Assembly (NCBI RefSeq): GCF_029395495.1 | Contig: NZ_CP113918.1 | Location: 248,001 to 312,000 of the forward strand | Reading direction: 5' to 3' | Length of the DNA: 64,000 bases | Source: Bifidobacterium sp. ESL0769 | GTDB taxonomy: Bacteria; Actinomycetota; Actinomycetes; Actinomycetales; Bifidobacteriaceae | Shown: one piece after another, positions 28,272 to 37,117 of the stretch | How positions within the stretch are numbered: the first letter of the stretch is position 1 | Layout of the letters: every line of letters starts with the position of its first letter | The notes under the pieces: generated by a model | What the model was told of the DNA's origin: nothing | Databases searched by the model: none | The model's input: the letters and a program-made list of their open reading frames with translations, nothing else | Position numbers and translations under genes: made by a program

Positions 28272-29651
28272 ATGAGAAGTATCAACAAGGTTCTGGGCAT
28301 CGTCCTTGCAGGCGCTATGGCCCTCTCGGTTGGAGCATGCGGTTCGGGCTCCAACGACGGTTCGAAGGCGGCCGGCAGCGATGCCCACGCCAATGATTCG
28401 GCCAAGTGCATCAACAAGGTGAAGAATCCGAAGGCCGAGAAGGTCACCCTTTGGTCTTGGTATCCTCAGGTTGAAAAGCTGATTGATCATTTCAACGAGA
28501 CTCATAACGACGTGCAGGTCTGCTGGACCAGCTCTGATCAGTCCGCGAAGGCGTATTCGCGCTTCAGCACGGCCATCAAGGCCAAGTCCGGCGCTGCCGA
28601 CATCGTGCAGCTCGAATATGCCATGATGCCGCAGTATGCTTCGGGCGTCGAAAAGCATCTCGTCGATCTCAACAAGTACGGCGTCGGCAAGATCAAGGAC
28701 AACTACACTCCCGGCGCTTGGAAGGACGTCCAGTTGGGCGGCAACAAGAGCGTCTACGGCGTTCCGGTGGATGTCGGCCCGGTTGTGATGTATTATCGCA
28801 AGGACATCTTCGACAAGTACGGCGTCCAGCTTCCCACGACTTGGGACGAATATGAGAAGGCCGGCCTCGAGCTGAAGGCCAAGGGATATCAGGGCCATAT
28901 CGGCAACTGGCAGCCTAACGGCACGTTGTTCAACTACGCTTATTACGATCAGGCTGGCGGCAAGGTCTTCAAGTATTCCGCGAACGATCCCGAGAAGGTC
29001 GGCATCAACGTTAATTCTGATTCCGTCAAGAAGGTTGTCACCTTCTGGCAGAAGATGGCCAAGGAAGGCATCGTCGCCACTGACGATACCGATACCGCGG
29101 CTTGGAACAAGAAGAACGTCGATGGTTCCTATGCCACCATCATCCACGCTTCGTGGATGGTCGGTTATCTCAACGGCCTTTCCGGTGTTCAGGATGGTTC
29201 GATCTGGCAGGTCGCCAAGGCCCCGGGTTGGACTGCGAACGATCCGGCTATCAACTGCGGTGGTTCCGCTCTTACCGTGACCGATCAGGCCAAGGACACC
29301 AAGCAGGCTGCGAAGGTGGCCATGGAGTTCTTCGGTGACGATCAGGCTCAGGACATTGCCGTCAACGATTCCGGTCTGTATCCGACCTGGCAGAAGAAGC
29401 TGAAGTCTGAGGCATTCCTCAACCGTGGCGAGAAGTTCTTCAACAACCAGCAGATCAACAAGATCATCGCTCCGGTGGCTCAGAACTACAAGGGTTATCA
29501 GTTCCTGCCCTTCCAGACCTACGCCAATGATGAGCAGACCAAGACCTTGGCTGCGATTCTGCGCGATGGCGCCAATGTGGACACCAAGCTTGATGCATGG
29601 GAGAAGACACTCAGCACCTATGCCAAGCAGCAGGGCTTCACAGTCGAGTAA
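28272..29651 (+). CDS. ABC importer solute-binding lipoprotein, arabinoside locus
   Basis: A 459-residue family-1 solute-binding protein. Signal peptide MRSINKVLGIVLAGAMALSV is followed by lipobox GAC with the cysteine at residue 23, then a Gly/Ser/Asn linker. The mature domain starts at KVTLWSWYPQVEKLIDHF, typical of CUT1 sugar-binding proteins. Start ATG 28272 follows AAGGAGGAAAA. The preceding GH51 gene and following permeases define its role as capture of an extracellular oligosaccharide, probably arabinose-containing. Confidence 0.92.
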   Translation: MRSINKVLGIVLAGAMALSVGACGSGSNDGSKAAGSDAHANDSAKCINKVKNPKAEKVTLWSWYPQVEKLIDHFNETHNDVQVCWTSSDQSAKAYSRFSTAIKAKSGAADIVQLEYAMMPQYASGVEKHLVDLNKYGVGKIKDNYTPGAWKDVQLGGNKSVYGVPVDVGPVVMYYRKDIFDKYGVQLPTTWDEYEKAGLELKAKGYQGHIGNWQPNGTLFNYAYYDQAGGKVFKYSANDPEKVGINVNSDSVKKVVTFWQKMAKEGIVATDDTDTAAWNKKNVDGSYATIIHASWMVGYLNGLSGVQDGSIWQVAKAPGWTANDPAINCGGSALTVTDQAKDTKQAAKVAMEFFGDDQAQDIAVNDSGLYPTWQKKLKSEAFLNRGEKFFNNQQINKIIAPVAQNYKGYQFLPFQTYANDEQTKTLAAILRDGANVDTKLDAWEKTLSTYAKQQGFTVE

Positions 29652-29708
29652 CAAGTGGCTTTAGGGGAGGTGGGTCCTGCCCGCCTTCCCTTCAATGAGG
29701 AGAAGCTC

Positions 29709-30635
29709 ATGTCGAAAAAGAAAAATAATGTTGTGCCGCATGGTACCAAGTCGTTGTCGACGACAAGGGCGAACCGCTGGGGTTGGTTATTCACCGCTCC
29801 TTTCGGCATCGTGTTTATCCTGTTCCTTGTCGTTCCGCTTGTCTATGCGTTCTTTGTTTCGCTATACAGCTATACGCAGGTCCGTGGCACAATATTCACC
29901 GGACTTGCCAATTATAAAAGGGTATTTACCGATCCGATTTTCCTGAATGGTCTGAAACTGGTCGTGCTCTACACGATTGTGATGGTGCCGATTCAGCTTC
30001 TGTTTGCGCTTCTGCTGGCGCTGGTGCTTGACTCTATGAAGTCCAAGTTTGCTTCGGTCTCCCGTTTGCTTTACTTTTTGCCGTATGCCATCCCGGTGGT
30101 TATCGGCGCCCTGATGTGGGGCTTCCTGTATTCAAAGGATATGGGGCCTTTCACTTCGCTTTTCCAACTGTTCGGTATGAAAGCCCCTGACTTCCTTGCC
30201 CCGGGCAGCATTTTCGGTTCCTTGGTCAATATGGTCACTTGGCAATGGACCGGCTACTATATGGTCATTCTTTATTCCGCGTTGCAGTCGATTCCCACTG
30301 ATCTTTATGAGTCGGCTCGAATCGACGGGGCCTCGGAAGTCAAGATTGCTTTGAAGATTAAGGTCCCGATGATCACCAGCTCGATGGTCATGGTCACCAT
30401 CTTCGCGTTGATTGGAACGCTGCAGTTCTACACCGAACCTATGGTTTTGAGAAACAACGCGAATTCCGCGATACCTCCCGAATACACGCCGAACATGTAT
30501 GCGCAGGCTTTGGAATTCAACTACAACCAAATGAACTATGCCGCAACGGTCTCGTTTGCACTCGGCCTTTTGGTGGTCATCTTCAGCGTCCTGTTCATGA
30601 CGTTGACGCGCAAGCAGTCTGGATTGGAGGACTGA
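29709..30635 (+). CDS. ABC importer permease (MalF type), arabinoside locus
   Basis: A 308-residue membrane permease with about six helices (first GWLFTAPFGIVFILFLVVPL, about residues 22-41) and EAA loop YESARIDGASEVKIALKIK near residues 200-218. ATG 29709 is preferred over the upstream ATG 29655 because GAGGAGAAG lies just before it and the encoded protein starts with a typical basic MSKKKN. It follows the binding protein by 57 bases and precedes the partner permease by 3. Confidence 0.92.
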   Translation: MSKKKNNVVPHGTKSLSTTRANRWGWLFTAPFGIVFILFLVVPLVYAFFVSLYSYTQVRGTIFTGLANYKRVFTDPIFLNGLKLVVLYTIVMVPIQLLFALLLALVLDSMKSKFASVSRLLYFLPYAIPVVIGALMWGFLYSKDMGPFTSLFQLFGMKAPDFLAPGSIFGSLVNMVTWQWTGYYMVILYSALQSIPTDLYESARIDGASEVKIALKIKVPMITSSMVMVTIFALIGTLQFYTEPMVLRNNANSAIPPEYTPNMYAQALEFNYNQMNYAATVSFALGLLVVIFSVLFMTLTRKQSGLED

Positions 30636-30638
30636 GCG

Positions 30639-31523
30639 ATGAAACAGAATATCGATAAAGGTCAGAAGATCAACAAAGGTCACCAAATCCCTGCCAAGAT
30701 CTTCATGGTGATCTGCATTCTCTACTTCATCCTGCCGGTCTGGTGGCTTATCGTCGCTGCGACCAAGAACAACGCCGGACTGTTCATGGGCACCGGCGGC
30801 CCGATGTGGTTTGACAAGCATTTCGCCTTGTGGGACAACATCAAGGAGCTCACCACATATCAGGATGGCATCTACTGGCGTTGGCTGTTCAATTCGCTGC
30901 TTTACGCGTTGGTTGGCGGCGTCGGCGCGACGGCGTTGTCGGTGATGGCGGGCTACGGATTCGCCAAGTTCCGCTTCCGCGGTCGCAAGGTGTACTTCAA
31001 CATCGTTCTCGGTGCTTTGATGATTCCGACCACCGCGCTGGTCATCCCCACCTTCATCATCATGACGAAGATCGGAATGAACGATACGATTTGGGCCGTT
31101 ATCCTGCCTTCCTTGCTTTCCCCGTTTGGCACCTACCTGATGCGCGTGTATTGCCAGTCTTCCCTGCCTGACGAAATGATGGAGGCGGCGCGAGTCGATG
31201 GTGCCGGCGAGCTCAGGACCTTCTTCCAGGTCTCCCTGCCGATTATGACCCCGGCCATCACCACGGTGTTCCTGCTTTCCGTGGTCAATTGCTGGAACAA
31301 CTACTTCCTGCCCCAAGTCGTGCTCGCCAATACCAAGCTATTCCCGATCACGGTGGGCCTGACCCAATGGCAGGCCAAGTCCAACGCCGGTGCCGGTGTG
31401 GAGCAGGTATGGAACCTCATCACCTGCGGTGCCTTCATTTCCGTGATTCCGCTGGTTCTGGCGTTCCTCTTCCTGCAGCGTTACTGGGTCGGCGGCATCA
31501 CCGCCGGAGCTGTGAAGCAGTAA
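30639..31523 (+). CDS. ABC importer permease (MalG type), arabinoside locus
   Basis: A 294-residue permease with about six helices and EAA loop MMEAARVDGAGELRTFFQV near residues 182-200. The start, three bases after the previous stop, uses GGAGG at 30626-30630. Its C-terminus VGGITAGAVKQ matches the usual end of MalG-type subunits. A terminator follows, so the LacI gene downstream has its own promoter. No ATPase is encoded with it. Confidence 0.92.
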   Translation: MKQNIDKGQKINKGHQIPAKIFMVICILYFILPVWWLIVAATKNNAGLFMGTGGPMWFDKHFALWDNIKELTTYQDGIYWRWLFNSLLYALVGGVGATALSVMAGYGFAKFRFRGRKVYFNIVLGALMIPTTALVIPTFIIMTKIGMNDTIWAVILPSLLSPFGTYLMRVYCQSSLPDEMMEAARVDGAGELRTFFQVSLPIMTPAITTVFLLSVVNCWNNYFLPQVVLANTKLFPITVGLTQWQAKSNAGAGVEQVWNLITCGAFISVIPLVLAFLFLQRYWVGGITAGAVKQ

Positions 31524-31607
31524 TCATACAGTAAAACAGCAAGACAACTGAAATGACGTATCCGACGAATCTCTGTTGAACGTCGGTTGAGTGTCATTAG
31601 ATGCCAT

Positions 31608-31650
31608 ACCGTGTCCGTGCAGCTCGAGACTACACAGACACGGTTTTCCT
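31608..31650 (+). terminator. Terminator of the arabinoside importer operon
   Basis: ACCGTGTC (31608-31615) and GACACGGT (31637-31644) pair, followed by TTTCCTTTAT. Confidence 0.7.
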
Positions 31651-31768
31651 TTATAGATTTTGCCTCGGGGGTGGCTGTATGCTGGGTTACGATGTTGTCT
31701 AACTGATATGCGTTAGGGCATTTGGGCGATGCTTGCCTGAGTAATGCAGCTGTGAAAAGGATTGTTTT

Positions 31769-32800
31769 ATGCGTTCCAGAGTGACGATTAAAGACGTGGC
31801 AAGGGAAGCAGACGTATCAATCAAAACCGTTTCCAACGCACTTAACGGAACAGGAAGCATGCGTCCTTCAACGCGCGAGCGTGTCTTGAAAGCGATGCAC
31901 AATCTAGGCTATACCGTCAATGTGTCGGCAAGGTCGCTGAAAACCGGAAGCTCAAAACTCATCGGATTGGCCGTATTCGACTTTTTGCAGCCCTTCTCCT
32001 CATATCTTGCCAATCAGATTATCGATGTCGCCCGCGAACGTGGCTATGGCGTCATCGTCAGCACCTATGCGTCAGGCGGCGCAGGCATTCCCTCCATCAT
32101 TGAGGAGACCTATCGGTTGGGTGCGGATGGTTGGATTTTCTTTACTGATACCGCACTGGCCGATAAAGCGGCGATTCTTTCCCAACCTTATCCCACGGTG
32201 CTGGCCGGCGATTACAGCGCTTATGGCAAAGCTGATCTGGTGACGATGCCCAATGTTGATGCATTGGAAAAAACGACCGGGGACTTGCTTGATCGCGGCT
32301 ATCGTTCCGTGGCATTGGTCGGAGCCCCTGCCGATCGCGACTGGAAGCGCGTACTTGACGCGAAGGAAGGCACTCAAGAGCTGAGAATTCAAGGTTATGT
32401 TCGTGCGTTTGAGAAGCGCGGTCTTGAAGTCGACTGGTCAAAAGTCATATCGGTTTATCCGCTCAATAGCGTTTCGGGCGTAGAGGCTGGCGATAAATTA
32501 CTGGACGGCGAACGCCCCGATGCCGTAGTCTGTTTGGACGATGCTCTTGCGTTCGGCGTGATGAATGAGTTGCAGAGACATGGATGCAGAATTCCGGAGG
32601 ATATAGCGGTGGTGGGGTTCGATAACGTTCCGGAAGGGACTTTTTCGACGCCTCGGTTGACCACGATCGACCCGCATACGGATGAATATGCTCGCAAAGC
32701 CGTTGAAATGCTTATCGAACGCATCGAGGGATATAACGGTGACCCGCGTACGTTCGTTTCTGGTTTTTCGCTGATTGAACGGGATTCGACCAGAGTTTAG
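31769..32800 (+). CDS. LacI-family regulator of the arabinoside locus
   Basis: A 343-residue LacI-family repressor. The helix-turn-helix is at residues 5-24 (VTIKDVAREADVSIKTVSNA), followed by a hinge helix (SARSLKTGSSKLIG) and a sugar-binding-like core ending in TTIDPHTDEYARKAVEMLI. It directly follows the importer genes and probably binds the TACAA-SS-TTGTA sites before the second GH51 gene. The ribosome site AAAAGGA before ATG 31769 is modest. Confidence 0.9.
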   Translation: MRSRVTIKDVAREADVSIKTVSNALNGTGSMRPSTRERVLKAMHNLGYTVNVSARSLKTGSSKLIGLAVFDFLQPFSSYLANQIIDVARERGYGVIVSTYASGGAGIPSIIEETYRLGADGWIFFTDTALADKAAILSQPYPTVLAGDYSAYGKADLVTMPNVDALEKTTGDLLDRGYRSVALVGAPADRDWKRVLDAKEGTQELRIQGYVRAFEKRGLEVDWSKVISVYPLNSVSGVEAGDKLLDGERPDAVVCLDDALAFGVMNELQRHGCRIPEDIAVVGFDNVPEGTFSTPRLTTIDPHTDEYARKAVEMLIERIEGYNGDPRTFVSGFSLIERDSTRV

Positions 32801-32882
32801 CGTTGTATTTGGTGTTATTTGCGGGCTGGTTGTCGCAATGGCCAAGAGCTTAGACGGTTGTGATGACCTCTACAATGGAATC

Positions 32883-33854
32883 ATGACCGGATATATTCCT
32901 ACACTTGCACAGGCGGACGAGCTGCATCATAAAATCGCGCCATCGCAGGCCGCTTACGGCCTTATTCATACGCATTGCGTCATCATCGCAACCATCACCC
33001 GTCAGCTGGTACGCCGGCAGAACGCGCTGTTTGTGCGGCGCTGTACTTTGCCTAAGGATGCTCCTGAGCTCACGGGGAAGTGCGGTGGCAAGGGTGATGT
33101 CTCCGCTTCTGATCGTGCCGCCGATTCCGCGAACGGCTCTGCCTTTGGTGCTCATTCGGGCGATGGCAATGTCGAAACGAACGGCATCAACGCTGATACG
33201 GATGGCGGTGCCGGCGATACTCGGGCTCAGATGAATGCTGATGCCGGCGATGTCTCAGCACATGTCACGCCTGCTGTGTTGGCGCAGAAACGCAACAATT
33301 CCAATGTGTTAGATGGCATCAATGCAACGGTTCCGCCGACCGATGGTGTGGTTGGCGGTATGGTGCCGCCGCGTCTGCTCGACGAAAACCTGGCGGTGGT
33401 GGGGGCCATGCTCCATGACATCGGCACCTACCTCGTCTTGAAGCACGACGGGTCGGATGGTGAAAAATTGCAATTCGACGGGCCAAACTATATCCTGCAT
33501 GGGCTTCGTGGCTACGACTGGTTGCTTGAGCAGGGAGTGGATGAGTCCATTGCGCAATTTGCGCGTAACCATACCGGAGTAGGGCTGACCCGTGAACAGG
33601 TCGTGGCGCAGGGATTGCCGTTGCCGCCGGCCGACTACGTGCCGATGAACCTGGAGCAGGAAGTAGTGATGGTGGCCGACAAATACAACAGCAAGTCTAT
33701 CCCGCCGCGCTTCCTCACAGCCGAGGCTTACGCGCGCAAGGCACGCCGTTTCGGGGCCGACAACGAACGGCAGTGGCTCGATCTGGTCAAGAAATACGGC
33801 GTCCCCGATATCCCCGCGCTCGCCAAGAAGTTCGACATGAAGCTGGACGAGTAG
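32883..33854 (+). CDS. HD-domain phosphohydrolase-like protein with low-complexity insertion
   Basis: About 323 residues from ATG 32883 (MTGYIPTLAQAD); a longer frame from 32775 overlaps the LacI gene. HD-superfamily metal residues are visible: H in YGLIHTHCVII near residue 26, the HD pair in GAMLHDIGTYLVL near 178, FARNHTG near 235 and MVADKYNSKS near 266. Between the first histidine and the HD pair lies an unusual stretch of about 110 residues rich in Gly, Ala, Asp and Asn with no predicted structure. Function is likely nucleotide or phosphate-ester hydrolysis; the substrate is unknown. Confidence 0.75.
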   Translation: MTGYIPTLAQADELHHKIAPSQAAYGLIHTHCVIIATITRQLVRRQNALFVRRCTLPKDAPELTGKCGGKGDVSASDRAADSANGSAFGAHSGDGNVETNGINADTDGGAGDTRAQMNADAGDVSAHVTPAVLAQKRNNSNVLDGINATVPPTDGVVGGMVPPRLLDENLAVVGAMLHDIGTYLVLKHDGSDGEKLQFDGPNYILHGLRGYDWLLEQGVDESIAQFARNHTGVGLTREQVVAQGLPLPPADYVPMNLEQEVVMVADKYNSKSIPPRFLTAEAYARKARRFGADNERQWLDLVKKYGVPDIPALAKKFDMKLDE

Positions 33855-33922
33855 GCGGTATCGTTCGGCTCTCCTTCGTTCAGGCATCATCCGGTCGGGG
33901 GATGAGCCGGCCAAGTGAGAAA

Positions 33923-34030
33923 TAGGAATTTAAGCACAAAAACGGCAAGATTTTATGCTTAAATTCCTACTGCAGGCTTTCGGCAGCATTGTAAGCGCAA
34001 AAATAGCCTTGAAATGTGTTTAAATTCCTA
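33923..34030. terminator. Bidirectional hairpin and 61-base duplication between convergent genes
   Basis: TAGGAATTTAAGCA (33923-33936) pairs perfectly with TGCTTAAATTCCTA (33956-33969). A diverged second copy of the right half, ending TGTTTAAATTCCTA at 34017-34030, lies exactly 61 bases further, together with GCGCAAAAATAG matching GCACAAAAACGG. The hairpin can stop transcripts from both sides. Confidence 0.65.
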
Positions 34031-34077
34031 AGTATGACTTGCGGACGTATCCTGGCAAGGCAGGTTCACAATTTCAG

Positions 34078-35460
34078 TCAGAACGAATAAATCTTATCGG
34101 CCTTGGCTTCGTAATCGGTTGCACTGGTGTATTCGTCCGAATCCGTAGCGGTATCAGCTTCGGATTCGGCATCGCTGGCAGCGCTATCTACAGAACTGTT
34201 TGCATCCGTATCAGTTCCAAAGCCAGGAACCAGAACGATAACGCAGCGCTTCGGGTCTTGGGCGTGCGCGATGCGCGAAAGTAGGTCGAGGATGATTTTA
34301 CGGTCGCCGGCATCAAGTCCGCCAACCGGGTCGTCGGCAAGAATGACGGTCGCCTCGCAGCAGATGGCCCGTGCGATGGCTAGACGGCGCTGATTCAACG
34401 GTTTGAGGTCTGATACCTTCACACCGGTGGCGGCTTCGTCGAAATCGATATATTTCAGCACATCGCGAGCGACAACGGGTATCGGCTTCAGGAACGTACG
34501 TCCGGAAGCGCGCATGGTGAAGGTCAGATTGGTCAGCGCGTCCAGGTCGTTGCGCAAGCTGTAACGTTGCGTGACCAAGCCGATGCGGTGGCCGCGGATT
34601 TCGTTGGTCTCAAGCTCCAGAAGGCTCTGGCTTTTCACCATCACTTGGCCGCTGTCGGGCCGATAGAGGCCCGATGCCACCGCCAACAGACCCCGGCGTT
34701 GCTCGTCGTCGGCACCGGTGATAGCGTATAGCGATCCGGCGAAGAATCCCCAGTCGATATTGTCCAGCACATTGCGTCCGGATTTGCGATTGGTGAAGGT
34801 GACGTGGTCGAGCGCGAAGGTCGGGTTCGGCTTCAACAGGATGTCGGCTTCGGCGACGGTCTCCTTGTCAAGGCGTGTCGAAACGGCGGTGGCTGGTTCG
34901 ATAACGGGGGATTTCGCCTCGTGGGCGCTTAGCTCGTCCTCTTCCTCTACCGCCAGTCCCAGCGTTTCATTGACGCGTTTCGCATTCGAGGCCGCTACAT
35001 TGTCAGGGCTTGCTTTGTCGCCGTTTTCGCTGGTTTCGTCGGCATCGCTGTCATCGCTGTTGTCGTCAATATCTTCACTATCGGCGGTTTTCTCGGATTC
35101 CTTCGTTTGAGCTCCGGTTTTATTTCCGGTTTTCGCCTTGGAAGCTTTCCTTGAATCCTTGGTATCAGTATTTTCGGTATTATCGGCTTCGGCCTGTTTT
35201 TTGTCCGAATCTTCGGTTTCGTCGTCATCGGTTTGGTCATCAGCCGAGCCGCCATATGGCACTTGGCCGGAAGCCGCAAGACTGAGATCCAAGGCATCAT
35301 CGTCATCGTCGAAGACGACATCATACTTCACCGCCGAGGTGTTTTCCGCGTTTTCGGCCGGGTTGTTCTGATCGTCGATGCTTTTCTGGTCGATCTGGTC
35401 GTCCTTATTGCCGGGCTCGTAGCTTTTGGCTTGATCTTTCGAATCGCTGTTCTTGCTCAT
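34078..35460 (-). CDS. Degenerate ABC ATPase-like protein with long acidic N-terminus
   Basis: A 460-residue protein. Residues 1-190 are acidic low complexity (Asp, Glu, Ser, Lys). The rest follows the ABC ATPase layout, but key motifs are altered: the P-loop position reads TGADDEQRRG (no GxGKS/T lysine), the signature reads LKPLNQRR instead of LSGGQ, Walker B is VILADDP with D where the catalytic E is expected, and the switch histidine region reads LVPGF. It overlaps the FtsX-like permease gene by four bases (ATGA). It is probably a structural partner rather than an ATP hydrolase. A tail of about 45 acidic residues ends the protein. Confidence 0.75.
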   Translation of the reverse strand: MSKNSDSKDQAKSYEPGNKDDQIDQKSIDDQNNPAENAENTSAVKYDVVFDDDDDALDLSLAASGQVPYGGSADDQTDDDETEDSDKKQAEADNTENTDTKDSRKASKAKTGNKTGAQTKESEKTADSEDIDDNSDDSDADETSENGDKASPDNVAASNAKRVNETLGLAVEEEDELSAHEAKSPVIEPATAVSTRLDKETVAEADILLKPNPTFALDHVTFTNRKSGRNVLDNIDWGFFAGSLYAITGADDEQRRGLLAVASGLYRPDSGQVMVKSQSLLELETNEIRGHRIGLVTQRYSLRNDLDALTNLTFTMRASGRTFLKPIPVVARDVLKYIDFDEAATGVKVSDLKPLNQRRLAIARAICCEATVILADDPVGGLDAGDRKIILDLLSRIAHAQDPKRCVIVLVPGFGTDTDANSSVDSAASDAESEADTATDSDEYTSATDYEAKADKIYSF

Positions 35461-36896
35461 GCTTGAGCCTCCGTATCGTCTTCGGATGCGTTGTCATCGT
35501 TGTCGTTGTTCGTGTCATCCTTGTTTTCAGCGGTTTGTGCGGACGCACTGGCGTTGCCAACAGCATACAGCGTTGCGCTGCCGGTCATATCGTCGCGTGT
35601 ATCGAAGAGACGCGAAGTTCCGGCGAACAAAGGCCTCAGGAAGGCGATGACGGCCAGTGCCGCCACAATGGCGATGGAATACCACATCGGCATCCAGCAA
35701 GCGGATACGACCGGCGTGGCGATTCCTCCGGCAAGTGCCTTTCCCAACGGTTTGGCAGACAGTGCTCCGGCGATACCGCCGATAAGAAGTCCCGGAATGG
35801 TGGGTATCAGCGTTTCCAAAGAGAACTGCCAGCCGATGCGGGAATGAGTGACGCCGATGATGGTGTCCATCGCGATTTCGTCGGTGCGTCGACGCAGCGC
35901 AAGCCCCAAGAGCAGCAGCAGAATGACCCCGCTGCCCGCGTAGAGGCCGATACGCACTTTGGTCATGACGGCATTAAGCGAATCCAACGGCTTGAGTGAA
36001 TCGTTGTAACGATCGAGCGTAGGCGAGCTGACCTCGTAGCCTTTCGGCAGCTTCATCGCCTTGGCCGCTTGTACGAAGGCATTGTACTGGTCGGTGCCTT
36101 GCAGTTTGAAACCGACGTCGAAACGTGGGTTCAGCCAGCCTTGGGGGTTGTCGCTGAGCAGTTTGTTTTTGGTGAGAACCATCGGTTCGGCATAAATCGC
36201 GTTGTCGCGGTTTTCCTTGGCCAGTTTGGCGTCGTTGCCGTGTCCGGCGGGGGCAGGGTCGGTGTAAGTGTAAATGCCGCGCACTTTAAGCTGGTAGGTG
36301 TCCGCGGTCATGGGGTTGCCGAGCTTGAGTGTGCTGCCCACTTTCAGGTTGTTCTTGCGAGCGAAAGCCTCGGAGACCAGTACATTCTTGCCGTCCTTAC
36401 CTTGGTAATCCAAGGATTTTCCTTGGGCTATCTTGTAGGCGCCCAAAGGGTTGATGGCGATGCCGTCTTTGTCGTAGTAGCTGTAAAGCGTGGTCTCGCC
36501 GCCTGTTTTCTTGCTGCTTTCGTCGCTTTTACCGGCGATGGCTTTGGCCGTGTCGGTTTGACGCATCGGCAGGGAGATACCGATTGAGAATTGCGGCTGT
36601 TGCACACCGATCTGTTGCAGCGACATGGCGTACGTGCCGTACTGATCGAAGGTCATGTACTTTTTCACGCTTGAGACGTCGTCGCCTTTGAGCGTTTTTT
36701 CGGTTGCGGCGTTCGGCCGGATGACGGCGATTGGCGACTGTACCTGGTAGGTCTCGCCATGTGCCTTGTCGCTTGCGCTAGACACCGCGGTGGCGAAAAC
36801 GACGCCGAATATCATGACTCCGGCGACAAGGAGCATCATGATGCTGCGCCATTTATGACGTATCACCGTAGACCAGGCATTGGTTAGCACGAACAT
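35457..36896 (-). CDS. FtsX/MacB-like ABC permease
   Basis: A 479-residue membrane protein from ATG 36896 (MFVLTNAWSTVIRHKWRS), preceded by GGGAG; a longer frame from 36932 exists. One N-terminal helix (about 18-42), a large extracytoplasmic MacB_PCD-like domain (about 45-320), three C-terminal helices (near 327-345, 375-395 and 405-425), then an acidic tail. This is the MacB/FtsX single-repeat layout used in export, cell-wall hydrolase control or bacitracin-type resistance. Its partner ATPase is the degenerate protein encoded next. Confidence 0.8.
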   Translation of the reverse strand: MFVLTNAWSTVIRHKWRSIMMLLVAGVMIFGVVFATAVSSASDKAHGETYQVQSPIAVIRPNAATEKTLKGDDVSSVKKYMTFDQYGTYAMSLQQIGVQQPQFSIGISLPMRQTDTAKAIAGKSDESSKKTGGETTLYSYYDKDGIAINPLGAYKIAQGKSLDYQGKDGKNVLVSEAFARKNNLKVGSTLKLGNPMTADTYQLKVRGIYTYTDPAPAGHGNDAKLAKENRDNAIYAEPMVLTKNKLLSDNPQGWLNPRFDVGFKLQGTDQYNAFVQAAKAMKLPKGYEVSSPTLDRYNDSLKPLDSLNAVMTKVRIGLYAGSGVILLLLLGLALRRRTDEIAMDTIIGVTHSRIGWQFSLETLIPTIPGLLIGGIAGALSAKPLGKALAGGIATPVVSACWMPMWYSIAIVAALAVIAFLRPLFAGTSRLFDTRDDMTGSATLYAVGNASASAQTAENKDDTNNDNDDNASEDDTEAQA

Positions 36897-37117
36897 CTGT
36901 TTCTCCCGCTGTTCAGGCCTGTAGTTTGCCACGTTGAAAGCTTTTCGTCGAGCGGACTACAGGCATCACATGTTTCCCGCCGTTAGGCTTGCACCTTTTC
37001 GATGCTAGGCCGCAGCATAGGCAACAGATTCAAGTATATGTGCCTTAGCTTGAATGAGACGAACAAAACCTCAGGAAATGTTGAAAGTTTTCTGAGAATT
37101 TTCGTTTTATAGGCAAT

